From contig NZ_CP023689.1 of assembly GCF_008704715.1 (NCBI RefSeq), positions 2,294,001 to 2,358,000 on the forward strand: a stretch of DNA of 64,000 bases, written 5' to 3'. The stretch comes from Streptomyces chartreusis (GTDB taxonomy: Bacteria > Actinomycetota > Actinomycetes > Streptomycetales > Streptomycetaceae). This document shows, one piece after another, positions 1 through 7,521 of this stretch (positions within the stretch are counted from its first letter, which is position 1; every line of letters begins with the position of its first letter). The position numbers and the translations under genes are program-made. Under the pieces are notes generated by a model. It was not told the DNA's origin and did no database searches. It worked only from the letters and a program-made list of their open reading frames with translations.

Positions 1-861
1 GACGGCTGGTGGAACGACAACCGGGTGATCCTCTCCGGCTGGAACGAGGGCGCCGCCGACCGGGGCCTCGCCCGGGTCGCCTTCGTCGACGCCAACGACC
101 TCACCCACCTGAGGTACGCCTCCGCGCTCCTCGTCGTCCCGGTGGACGGCGGACGCGACTACCGCGCCCTGACCTCCCGCCTCTCCGGCATGGTCTGGTA
201 CCAGGACAAGCTGCTGGTGACCGCCGCCGACGGGCTGTACGTGTACGACATGAACCGCGTCCAGCGCGCCACGGTCGACAGTGCCGCCGTGGGCCGCGTC
301 CCGGACGGCTGGTCGGCCCACGGCCAGCGCTTCGTCCTGCCGGCCGTCGGCTCGTACCGCCTGACCGGGGCGGGCAGCGCCCCGCACCTCGGCGGTATCT
401 CCCTCGACCGCAGCACCGCGCCCGACAGCCTGGTCGCGAGCGAGCGCACGGCGGTCGACAGCGACCGGCCGGCCCGGCTGTGGCGCTACGACTTCAGCAA
501 GGACCCGGCCCGCCCCGGCCTGCTGGCCACCGGCGCCACCGGATCCGCGCAGGCCGTCGAGGCCTACGAGACGGACGCGTCCGGCATCGAGGGCGTCCTC
601 TCCTACCGGGCGGGCGGAGCGGACCGCGCCGGCTGGTACGTGGGCCGCGCCCCGGGCAGCACGGACCGGCACGGCAGCCTGTGGCGCCAGGACACCGAGG
701 GCGCCGAGGCGACCCGCTGCGGCTCGGAGAACGCGCCCCGCTGCTGGGGCCTGAAGGCCGGCCCCCTGTCGTACTGGGAGGCGACCGGCGAGGTCTGGTC
801 CCAGTCGGGCCGGATGCTGTTCGCGATGCCACTGACGTCGATCGACCGGGCGCTGGACTGA
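1..861 (+). CDS. Hypothetical secreted-type protein, C-terminal part (5' end outside window)
   Basis: The reading frame is open from base 1 to the TGA at 859-861, so at least 286 residues are present and the start lies upstream. I do not recognise a named family. The visible part is rich in short repeated beta-strand-like stretches ending in polar turns (for example segments around WYQDKLLVTAADGLYVYD), as in WD/YVTN-like propellers of extracytoplasmic actinobacterial proteins, and has two cysteines near the C-terminus (CGSENAPRC) that could form a disulfide. No membrane segment or catalytic motif is visible. Third-position GC is high as in its neighbours. Function unknown; a secreted propeller-like protein is a guess, moderately supported. 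Confidence 0.7.
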   Translation, partial: DGWWNDNRVILSGWNEGAADRGLARVAFVDANDLTHLRYASALLVVPVDGGRDYRALTSRLSGMVWYQDKLLVTAADGLYVYDMNRVQRATVDSAAVGRVPDGWSAHGQRFVLPAVGSYRLTGAGSAPHLGGISLDRSTAPDSLVASERTAVDSDRPARLWRYDFSKDPARPGLLATGATGSAQAVEAYETDASGIEGVLSYRAGGADRAGWYVGRAPGSTDRHGSLWRQDTEGAEATRCGSENAPRCWGLKAGPLSYWEATGEVWSQSGRMLFAMPLTSIDRALD

Positions 862-910
862 GTCGCGACCGGCATGGCCCGGTTGAGCCCCTCGATCGCC
901 GCTCGGCTGA

Positions 911-962
911 GCGCCCCAAAGGGGCGCGGGGAACTGCGCGACCAGCCACGACGGCGCCGCAG
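911..962. repeat. Common Streptomyces intergenic repeat with hairpin
   Basis: GCGCCCC-AAA-GGGGCGC forms a perfect 7-bp stem at 911-927, followed by the sequence ggggaactgcgcgaccagc and a GC-rich tail. From memory this string recurs in many intergenic regions of Streptomyces genomes. It follows the stop of the first gene by about 50 bases and probably acts as its terminator. Confidence 0.6.
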
Positions 963-1003
963 TCGATCGACAAATCACCCACCCGGATGATTCCCTGGCC
1001 GAC

Positions 1004-1576
1004 ATGCCCAACCTCGCCGTGACCACCTGGTCCCTGGAACAGACCTCCCCCGACGACCTCCTCCCGGCCGAAGCCCCGCAGGGCGACGTGCGGGTCGTCC
1101 GTGCCGAGGTGCCCTCGCCCGAGTTCAGCCGGTTCCTGTACGCCTCGGTCGGCGGCGACATCCTGTGGACCGACCGGCTCGGCTGGCCGTACGCACGGTG
1201 GCAGGAGCACCTGGAGCGGGACGGCGTCGAGACCTGGGTGGCCTACGACCGGGGTACGCCCGCCGGGTACGTGGAGCTGAGCCCGCAGGACGACGGGGTC
1301 GTGGAGATCGAGTACTTCGGCCTGATCCCGGCCTTCCGCGGCCGCCGCATCGGCGGGTACCTGCTGGCGTACGGCGCCGCGCGCGCCTGGGACCTGGCGG
1401 AGCGCTGGCCGGAGCGGGCGCGGACGAAGCGGGTATGGCTGCACACATGCAGCAAGGACGGCGAGCACGCCATGGCCAACTACCAGCGCCGCGGCTTCAA
1501 GCTCTTCGACACCAAGGTCGAGGAGGAGGCCGTGGTGGCCACGCCCGGACCGTGGCCCGGGGCATACCCAGCCTGA
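1004..1576 (+). CDS. GNAT family N-acetyltransferase
   Basis: This 190-residue protein has the GNAT fold signature. A beta-strand/acidic segment (VVEIEYFGLIPAFRG) is followed by the acetyl-CoA pyrophosphate loop RGRRIGGYLL at about residues 113-122. A late helix/strand with NYQRRGFKLFDTK fits the usual GNAT C-terminus. It would transfer an acetyl group from acetyl-CoA to an amine; the substrate cannot be read from sequence. It stands alone: a repeat/terminator precedes it and a strong hairpin follows it. The ATG at 1004 is the only start that gives a normal N-terminus, although the RBS is weak. Confidence 0.85.
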   Translation: MPNLAVTTWSLEQTSPDDLLPAEAPQGDVRVVRAEVPSPEFSRFLYASVGGDILWTDRLGWPYARWQEHLERDGVETWVAYDRGTPAGYVELSPQDDGVVEIEYFGLIPAFRGRRIGGYLLAYGAARAWDLAERWPERARTKRVWLHTCSKDGEHAMANYQRRGFKLFDTKVEEEAVVATPGPWPGAYPA

Positions 1577-1614
1577 CCTGGGAAGAAACGACCCAATACG
1601 GCCATGTGACCGAC

Positions 1615-1649
1615 GACACCCTTGTCTCACTCTACGGGACAAGGGTGTC
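1615..1649. terminator. Perfect 12-bp stem-loop between GNAT gene and sulfur operon
   Basis: GACACCCTTGTC at 1615-1626 pairs perfectly with GACAAGGGTGTC at 1638-1649 across an 11-base loop. It lies 39 bases after the acetyltransferase stop and 50 bases before the sulfur leader ORF. There is no U-tract, as is usual in Streptomyces. It probably ends the upstream transcript and insulates the sulfur operon. Confidence 0.7.
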
Positions 1650-1665
1650 CGCATGATGGACGAAG

Positions 1666-1680
1666 CTGGACTGTGTCCAG
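1666..1680. promoter_or_regulatory. Dyad CTGGAC-TGT-GTCCAG upstream of sulfur leader
   Basis: A perfect 6-bp inverted repeat with a 3-base centre lies 22 bases before the leader-peptide ATG, where an operator for the sulfur operon promoter would be expected. No adjacent regulator gene is present and no family is assigned. It could instead be a small RNA hairpin in the 5' untranslated region. Confidence 0.4.
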
Positions 1681-1702
1681 ATCGCCGTGCCACGCTTCCG
1701 TC

Positions 1703-1786
1703 ATGTCTGGAACTGGAATTGCCTTGGTGAGTCGGCGGCACGTCGACCTCGGCCGCATGTCCAGCGCCATCTGTCCGGCGCGCTGA
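1703..1786 (+). CDS. Putative leader peptide of the sulfur-assimilation operon (27 aa)
   Basis: A 27-codon ORF starts at ATG 1703 and ends TGA 1784-1786. Its core SRRHVDLGRMSSAIC matches, from memory, the R-R/H-H-V/I-D-L-x-R...C pattern of the putative leader peptides that sit in front of sulfur and cysteine genes in actinobacteria. The single Cys codon is four codons from the stop. It precedes the sulfite reductase ATG (1916) by 129 bases. The inferred role is ribosome-mediated attenuation: the ribosome slows at the Cys codon when Cys-tRNA is scarce. It is not the N-terminus of the reductase because it has its own stop. The RBS is weak. Confidence 0.75.
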   Translation: MSGTGIALVSRRHVDLGRMSSAICPAR

Positions 1787-1915
1787 CAGCCCCGCAGCGC
1801 CCAGACATCTCTCTCTTCCCGCTTCATTCCCGCGCAATGTCGCGCACGTATGCCCATGCGCCCGTATGCGCAGGTCAGAGCCGCATTCCCGCCTGTCCCG
1901 AAGGACGTATCAACC

Positions 1916-3613
1916 ATGGCCGCCACCCCGCAGAAGCCTGCCGCCGCGACTCCCCGCCGCAAGGTGAGCCGTCACCGCGGTGAGGGTCAGTGGGCCGCGG
2001 GGCACTTCACCCCGCTCAACGGCAACGAACAGTTCAAGAAGGACGACGACGGTCTCAATGTGCGGACACGCATTGAGACGATCTACTCCAAGCGTGGCTT
2101 CGACTCCATCGACCCGAACGACCTTCGCGGCCGGATGCGCTGGTGGGGGCTCTACACCCAGCGCAAGCCCGGGATCGACGGCGGCAAGACCGCGATCCTG
2201 GAGCCGGAGGAGCTGGACGACAAGTACTTCATGCTGCGGGTGCGGATCGACGGCGGCCGGCTCACCACCCAGCAGTTGCGGGTGATCGGTGAGATCTCTC
2301 AGGAGTTCGCGCGGGGCACCGCCGACATCACCGACCGGCAGAACGTCCAGTACCACTGGATCCGGATCGAGGACGTGCCCGAGATCTGGAACCGCCTGGA
2401 GGCGGTCGGCCTGTCCACCACCGAGGCCTGCGGCGACACCCCGCGTGTGGTCATCGGCTCGCCGGTCGCCGGCATCGCCGAGGACGAGATCATCGACGGC
2501 TCCTCCGCCATCGACGAGATCCACAGCCGCTACATCGGCAGCAAGGAGTTCTCCAACCTGCCGCGCAAGTTCAAGACGGCGATCTCCGGCTCGCCGCTGC
2601 TCGACGTGGCCCACGAGATCAACGACATCGCGTTCGTCGGTGTGAACCACCCCGAGCACGGCCCCGGCTTCGACCTGTGGGTCGGCGGCGGCCTGTCCAC
2701 CAACCCGAAGATCGGCGTCCGGCTCGGCGCCTGGGTGCCGCTGGACGAGGTCCCGGACGTCTGGGCGGGCGTGATCGGCATCTTCCGCGACTACGGCTAC
2801 CGGCGGCTGCGCACCCGCGCCCGCCTGAAGTTCCTGGTCGCCGACTGGGGCCCGGAGAAGTTCCGCCAGATCCTCCAGGACGAGTACCTGGGGCGGGAGC
2901 TGGTCGACGGCCCCGCCCCCGCCCAGCCGCTCCAGCGCTGGCGCGACCACGTCGGTGTGCACCGGCAGAACGACGGCCGCTTCTACGTCGGGTTCGCCCC
3001 GCGCGTCGGCCGGGTCGACGGCACGACCCTGACGAAGATCGCCGAGCTCGCCGAGGCGCACGGCTCGGGCCGGGTCCGTACCACCGTCGAGCAGAAGATG
3101 ATCATCCTCGATGTCGAGGAGGCACAGGTCGACTCGCTCGTCGAGTCCCTGGAGGCGCTGGACCTCACCGCCCGGCCGTCCTCGTTCCGGCGCGGCACCA
3201 TGGCCTGCACCGGCATCGAGTACTGCAAGCTCGCGATCGTCGAGACCAAGGCACGCGGCTCCCAGCTGATCGACGAGCTGGAGCGCCGGATCCCGGACTT
3301 CGACGAGCCGCTCACCATCAACATCAACGGCTGCCCGAACGCCTGCGCCCGTATCCAGGTGGCGGACATCGGTCTCAAGGGGCAGCTGGTCGTCAACGAC
3401 CGGGGCGAGCAGGTCGAGGGCTACCAGGTGCACCTGGGCGGCGCGCTCGGTCTGGAGGCCGGGTTCGGGCGCAAGGTGCGTGGCCTGAAGGTCACCTCCG
3501 ACGAGCTGCCGGACTACGTCGAGCGCGTCCTGAAGCGGTTCCAGGAGGAGCGCGAGGACGGCGAGCGGTTCGCCACGTGGGCCGCCCGTGCCTCCGAGGA
3601 GGCCCTGTCGTGA
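1916..3613 (+). CDS. sir: Assimilatory sulfite reductase (ferredoxin), siroheme/4Fe-4S
   Basis: This 565-residue enzyme reduces sulfite to sulfide with six electrons from ferredoxin. It shows two ferredoxin-like half domains and the siroheme/4Fe-4S cysteines: C431-x5-C437 (ACTGIEYC) and C473-x3-C477 (GCPNAC). ATG 1916 is preferred over an in-frame start at 1850. It has AAGGA 11 bases upstream, and the protein then begins with the MAATPQKP-type extension and the usual HRGEGQWA segment. Nitrite reductase is an alternative from the fold alone, but the cysHCDN genes that follow argue for sulfite. It is the first large gene of the operon and depends on siroheme, for which a chelatase is encoded at 10342-11082. 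Confidence 0.93.
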   Translation: MAATPQKPAAATPRRKVSRHRGEGQWAAGHFTPLNGNEQFKKDDDGLNVRTRIETIYSKRGFDSIDPNDLRGRMRWWGLYTQRKPGIDGGKTAILEPEELDDKYFMLRVRIDGGRLTTQQLRVIGEISQEFARGTADITDRQNVQYHWIRIEDVPEIWNRLEAVGLSTTEACGDTPRVVIGSPVAGIAEDEIIDGSSAIDEIHSRYIGSKEFSNLPRKFKTAISGSPLLDVAHEINDIAFVGVNHPEHGPGFDLWVGGGLSTNPKIGVRLGAWVPLDEVPDVWAGVIGIFRDYGYRRLRTRARLKFLVADWGPEKFRQILQDEYLGRELVDGPAPAQPLQRWRDHVGVHRQNDGRFYVGFAPRVGRVDGTTLTKIAELAEAHGSGRVRTTVEQKMIILDVEEAQVDSLVESLEALDLTARPSSFRRGTMACTGIEYCKLAIVETKARGSQLIDELERRIPDFDEPLTININGCPNACARIQVADIGLKGQLVVNDRGEQVEGYQVHLGGALGLEAGFGRKVRGLKVTSDELPDYVERVLKRFQEEREDGERFATWAARASEEALS

Positions 3614-3789
3614 GCGAGCGGGCCGCCCCCTTCTACTGCCCCTACTGCGGCGACGAGGACCTCCGTCCGTCCGAGCAGGGCCACGGCGCATGGGAATGCG
3701 CGGCGTGCAACCGCGCATTCCAGCTGAAGTTCCTCGGGTTGCTCACCCGGGGCCTTCAGCCCAACGACGCAGGGGGAGACGAGATATGA
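3610..3789 (+). CDS. Small zinc-ribbon-like protein in the cys operon
   Basis: This 59-residue protein starts at GTG 3610, overlapping the sulfite reductase stop by four bases, and ends in an ATGA overlap with cysH. It carries two CxxC knuckles, CPYC at about residues 10-13 and CAAC at about residues 31-34, spaced like a rubredoxin-like or zinc-ribbon fold, then a LKFLGLLTRG segment. No catalytic residues are evident. Its fixed place between sir and cysH suggests a small metal-binding or electron-transfer partner in sulfite/APS reduction. That is inference. The double translational coupling shows it is a real gene. Confidence 0.8.
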   Translation: MSERAAPFYCPYCGDEDLRPSEQGHGAWECAACNRAFQLKFLGLLTRGLQPNDAGGDEI

Positions 3790-4496
3790 CCGCGGTTCAG
3801 GAAGAGCGCACGACCGACGATCTGAAGGCGCTCGCCGAGCAGGCGGGCCGTGACCTGGAGGACGCCTCCGCGCTGGAGATCCTCCGGTGGGCGGTCGACA
3901 CCTTCGGGGCGCGCTTCTGCGTGACCTCGTCGATGGAGGACGCGGTGGTCGCCCACCTCGCCTCCCGTGCCATGCCCGGCGTGGACGTCGTGTTCCTCGA
4001 CACGGGCTACCACTTCGAGGAGACCATCGGCACCCGAGACGCGGTCGAGGCCGTGATGGACGTCAACGTCATCACGCTGACCCCGCGTCAGACGGTCGCC
4101 GAGCAGGACGCCGAGTACGGGCCCAAGTTGCACGACCGGGACCCCGACCTGTGCTGCAAGCTGCGCAAGGTCGAGCCCCTGGAGCGCGGGCTCAAGGGTT
4201 ACGTGTCCTGGGCGACCGGGCTGCGCCGCGACGAGTCGCCGACCCGGGCGAACACCCCGGTCGTCGGCTGGGACGAGAAGCGCCGGAAGGTGAAGGTCTC
4301 CCCCATCGCCCGCTGGACGCAGGACGACGTGGACGCCTACGTCGCCGAACACGGTGTGCTGACGAACCCGTTGCTGATGGACGGCTACGCGTCCGTCGGC
4401 TGCGCCCCCTGCACCAGGCGGGTCCTGGAGGGCGAGGACGCGCGCGCCGGCCGCTGGGCCGGCCGCGGCAAGACCGAGTGCGGGCTCCACGGATGA
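3786..4496 (+). CDS. cysH: Adenylyl-sulfate (APS) reductase, thioredoxin type
   Basis: This 236-residue PP-loop-fold reductase converts APS (or PAPS) to sulfite. The substrate loop is TSSMED (about 47-52) and TGYHFEET follows. Two cysteine pairs, C123-C124 and C206-x2-C209, are the ligand set for a 4Fe-4S cluster, which in this family marks enzymes that use APS. The C-terminal ECGLHG carries the catalytic C233. ATG 3786 overlaps the preceding stop (ATGA). The operon also encodes APS kinase, so the cell can make PAPS as well. The cluster cysteines nonetheless point to APS as the main substrate. Confidence 0.93.
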   Translation: MTAVQEERTTDDLKALAEQAGRDLEDASALEILRWAVDTFGARFCVTSSMEDAVVAHLASRAMPGVDVVFLDTGYHFEETIGTRDAVEAVMDVNVITLTPRQTVAEQDAEYGPKLHDRDPDLCCKLRKVEPLERGLKGYVSWATGLRRDESPTRANTPVVGWDEKRRKVKVSPIARWTQDDVDAYVAEHGVLTNPLLMDGYASVGCAPCTRRVLEGEDARAGRWAGRGKTECGLHG

Positions 4497-4531
4497 CGAC
4501 CACCCGGACGAATCAGACTCAGGAGAACCAA

Positions 4532-5068
4532 GTGACGACCGGAGCCACCGTCTGGCTCACGGGTCTGCCGAGCGCCGGCAAGACCACCATCGCGTACGAA
4601 CTGGCCGGCCGGCTGCGCTCGGAGGGCCACCTCGTCGAGGTGCTCGACGGCGACGAGATCCGCGAGTTCATCTCGGCGGGCCTCGGCTTCAGCCGCGAGG
4701 ACCGGCACACCAACGTGCAGCGCATCGGCTTCCTCGCCGAACTGCTCGCCCGCAACGGCGTCAAGGCGCTCGTGCCGGTGATCGCCCCCTACGCGGACAG
4801 CCGTGAGGCGGTGCGCAAGCGCCACCAGGAGGGCGGGGCACCGTACATCGAGGTGCACGTGGCGACTCCGGTCGAGGTGTGCTCCGTACGGGATGTGAAG
4901 GGTCTGTACGCCAAGCAGGCGGCGGGCGAGCTGTCCGGGCTCACCGGGGTGGACGACCCCTACGAGCAGCCCGAGACGCCCGACCTGCGCATCGAGTCGC
5001 AGCACCAGACCGTCCAGGAGTCCGCGGCCGCGGTCCACGCGCTGCTCACCGAAAGGGGACTGGCATGA
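4532..5068 (+). CDS. cysC: Adenylyl-sulfate kinase (APS kinase)
   Basis: This 178-residue kinase phosphorylates APS to PAPS. The P-loop is GLPSAGKT at residues 11-18; the family segments LDGDEIRE and FSREDRHTNVQRIG follow. An ATG at 4493 overlaps the cysH stop and would add 13 residues (start MTTTRTNQ). GTG 4532 has an AGGAGA RBS five to ten bases upstream and yields the usual family N-terminus TTGATVWLTG, so I chose it. Both starts may be used. The gene ends in an ATGA overlap with cysD. PAPS can serve sulfation as well as reduction. Confidence 0.92.
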   Translation: MTTGATVWLTGLPSAGKTTIAYELAGRLRSEGHLVEVLDGDEIREFISAGLGFSREDRHTNVQRIGFLAELLARNGVKALVPVIAPYADSREAVRKRHQEGGAPYIEVHVATPVEVCSVRDVKGLYAKQAAGELSGLTGVDDPYEQPETPDLRIESQHQTVQESAAAVHALLTERGLA

Positions 5069-6003
5069 CGACGACCGTCGCCGAGGTGGAGGAGGGTACG
5101 GACTCCCCGTACGCCCTCTCGCACCTGGACGCGCTGGAGTCCGAGGCGGTGCACATCTTCCGCGAGGTGGCGGGCGAGTTCGAGCGGCCGGTGATCCTGT
5201 TCTCCGGCGGCAAGGACTCCATCGTCATGCTGCACCTGGCGCTGAAGGCGTTCGCCCCCGCGGCGATCCCCTTCTCGCTGCTGCACGTCGACACCGGGCA
5301 CAACTTCCCCGAGGTCCTGGACTACCGGGACCGTACGGTCGCCGAGCACGGCCTGCGGCTGCATGTCGCCTCCGTGCAGGACTACATCGACCGCGGGGTG
5401 CTCAAGGAGCGTCCGGACGGCACCCGCAACCCGCTCCAGACGCTTCCCCTCACCGAGAAGATCCAGAGCGAGAAGTTCGACGCGGTCTTCGGCGGCGGTC
5501 GCCGCGACGAGGAGAAGGCGCGGGCCAAGGAGCGCGTCTTCTCGCTGCGCGACGAGTTCTCGCAGTGGGACCCGCGCCGGCAGCGGCCCGAGCTGTGGAA
5601 CCTGTACAACGGCCGGCACGCCCCCGGCGAGCACGTCCGTGTGTTCCCGCTGTCCAACTGGACCGAGCTCGACGTGTGGCAGTACATCGCCCGCGAGGGC
5701 ATCGAGCTGCCGGAGATCTACTTCGCGCACGAGCGCGAGGTGTTCGCGCGCAGCGGCATGTGGCTGACGGCCGGCGAGTGGGGCGGCCCCAAGGACGGCG
5801 AGACGGTCGAGAAGCGTCTCGTGCGCTACCGGACCGTCGGTGACATGTCCTGCACGGGCGCCGTCGACTCCGACGCCGTGACCCTGGAGCAGGTCATCAC
5901 CGAGATCGCCGCCTCCCGGCTCACCGAGCGCGGCGCGACCCGCGCCGACGACAAGATGTCCGAGGCCGCGATGGAAGACCGTAAGCGCGAGGGGTACTTC
6001 TAA
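5065..6003 (+). CDS. cysD: Sulfate adenylyltransferase subunit 2
   Basis: This 312-residue catalytic subunit of ATP sulfurylase forms APS and pyrophosphate from ATP and sulfate. The PP-loop SGGKDS lies at residues 47-52, followed by LLHVDTGHNFPEV and the GGRRDEEKAR segment. The length is normal for the family. It starts with ATGA overlap on cysC and is followed after two bases by cysN, its GTPase partner. The two subunits form a complex in which GTP hydrolysis drives APS formation. Confidence 0.95.
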   Translation: MTTTVAEVEEGTDSPYALSHLDALESEAVHIFREVAGEFERPVILFSGGKDSIVMLHLALKAFAPAAIPFSLLHVDTGHNFPEVLDYRDRTVAEHGLRLHVASVQDYIDRGVLKERPDGTRNPLQTLPLTEKIQSEKFDAVFGGGRRDEEKARAKERVFSLRDEFSQWDPRRQRPELWNLYNGRHAPGEHVRVFPLSNWTELDVWQYIAREGIELPEIYFAHEREVFARSGMWLTAGEWGGPKDGETVEKRLVRYRTVGDMSCTGAVDSDAVTLEQVITEIAASRLTERGATRADDKMSEAAMEDRKREGYF

Positions 6004-6005
6004 GC

Positions 6006-7334
6006 ATGAGCACGACCACGGAACTCTCCGAGACGACCCTGCTGCGGTTCGCCACCGCCGGCTCCGTCGACGACGGCAAGTCCACGCTCGTCGGCCGGCT
6101 GCTGCACGACTCCAAGTCCGTCCTCGTGGACCAGCTGGAGGCCGTGGAGCGCGCGTCCGCCTCGCGCGGGCAGGACGCCCCGGACCTCGCGCTGCTCACC
6201 GACGGTCTGCGGGCCGAGCGGGAGCAGGGCATCACGATCGACGTGGCGTACCGTTACTTCGCCACGCCCCGGCGCCGGTTCATCCTCGCCGACACCCCGG
6301 GCCATGTGCAGTACACCCGCAACATGGTCACCGGCGCGTCGACGGCCGAGCTGACGGTGATCCTGGTCGACGCCCGCAACGGCGTCGTCGAGCAGACCCG
6401 GCGGCACGCCGCGATCGCCGCGCTGCTGCGGGTGCCGCACGTGGTGCTCGCCGTGAACAAGATGGACCTGGTCGACTACCAGGAGTCCGTGTTCGCCGCG
6501 ATCGCCGAGGAGTTCACGGCGTACGCGCTGGAACTGGGCGTCCCGGAGATCACCGCGATCCCGATCTCGGCGCTGGCCGGCGACAACGTGGTGGACCCGT
6601 CCGCGAACATGGACTGGTACGGCGGGCCGACCTTCCTGGAGCACCTGGAGACGGTCCCGGTCACCCACGACCTGAGCCACTGCCACGCCCGGCTGCCCGT
6701 GCAGTACGTGATCCGGCCGCAGACCGCCGAGCACCCGGACTACCGGGGCTACGCCGGTCAGATCGCCGCGGGTTCGTTCCGCGTCGGCGAGTCGGTGACG
6801 GTGCTGCCGTCGGGCCGTGTGTCGAGGATCTCCGGCATCGACCTGCTGGGCGAGCCGGTCGACGTCGCGTGGACCACGCAGTCGGTGACCGTCCTGCTGG
6901 AGGACGACATCGACATCTCGCGCGGCGACCTGCTCGTGCCGACGAAGGACGCGCCCGCGACCACGCAGGACATCGAGGCGACCGTGTGCCACGTCGCCGA
7001 CGCGCCGCTGACCGTCGGCCACCGGGTGCTGCTCAAGCACGGCACCCGCACGGTCAAGGCGATCGTCAAGGACATCCCGTCCCGGCTGACGCTGGACGAC
7101 CTGTCCCTGCACCCGCACCCGGGGCAGCTCGTCGCCAACGACATCGGCCGGGTGAAGGTCCGCACCGCCGAGCCGCTGCCGGTCGACTCCTACGCCGACT
7201 CGCGCCGCACCGGTTCGTTCATCCTGATCGACCCCAGCGACGGCACCACGCTCACCGCGGGCATGGTCGGCGAGTCGTTCGCCTCGCCGGAGCCGGTCAA
7301 GGACGAGGCCGAGGACGACGGGTGGGACTTCTGA
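6006..7334 (+). CDS. cysN: Sulfate adenylyltransferase subunit 1 (GTPase)
   Basis: This 442-residue EF-Tu-like GTPase powers CysD. Motifs in order: G1 GSVDDGKST (residues 19-27), the effector stretch EREQGITIDVAYRYF, G3 DTPGH (about 95-99), G4 NKMD (about 150-153), then two beta-barrel domains. The length matches a stand-alone CysN rather than a CysN-CysC fusion, consistent with the separate cysC here. It begins two bases after cysD. A GAGGGG stretch at the end of cysD serves as RBS. Confidence 0.95.
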   Translation: MSTTTELSETTLLRFATAGSVDDGKSTLVGRLLHDSKSVLVDQLEAVERASASRGQDAPDLALLTDGLRAEREQGITIDVAYRYFATPRRRFILADTPGHVQYTRNMVTGASTAELTVILVDARNGVVEQTRRHAAIAALLRVPHVVLAVNKMDLVDYQESVFAAIAEEFTAYALELGVPEITAIPISALAGDNVVDPSANMDWYGGPTFLEHLETVPVTHDLSHCHARLPVQYVIRPQTAEHPDYRGYAGQIAAGSFRVGESVTVLPSGRVSRISGIDLLGEPVDVAWTTQSVTVLLEDDIDISRGDLLVPTKDAPATTQDIEATVCHVADAPLTVGHRVLLKHGTRTVKAIVKDIPSRLTLDDLSLHPHPGQLVANDIGRVKVRTAEPLPVDSYADSRRTGSFILIDPSDGTTLTAGMVGESFASPEPVKDEAEDDGWDF

Positions 7335-7335
7335 C

Positions 7336-7440
7336 ATGAAGGCCCTCGACTTCTTCTCCACGTTCGCGAAGGAGGGCGGCCGCGTCGGCAGCGGCGCCCT
7401 CGGGAGCGGGCAGGGCGGAGTGCCGCGATGTGTGCGCTGA
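7336..7440 (+). CDS. Possible 34-aa ORF directly after cysN
   Basis: An ATG at 7336 lies one base after the cysN stop and opens a 34-codon frame (MKALDFFSTF...). The first ten residues are hydrophobic/aromatic and the rest is Gly/Arg-rich low complexity. It could be translated by reinitiation. I do not recognise it; it may be chance in GC-rich DNA or a decayed remnant. The 187-base gap from cysN to the transporter otherwise holds only the RBS of the next gene. Confidence 0.2.
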   Translation: MKALDFFSTFAKEGGRVGSGALGSGQGGVPRCVR

Positions 7441-7521
7441 CCCGCCCTTCGTCCATCCGCCGATCTCCCGGCCGCGCCTGAGCAGGGCGTGAGTGCCGGG
7501 CCACCGAGAGGAACCCCTCCC

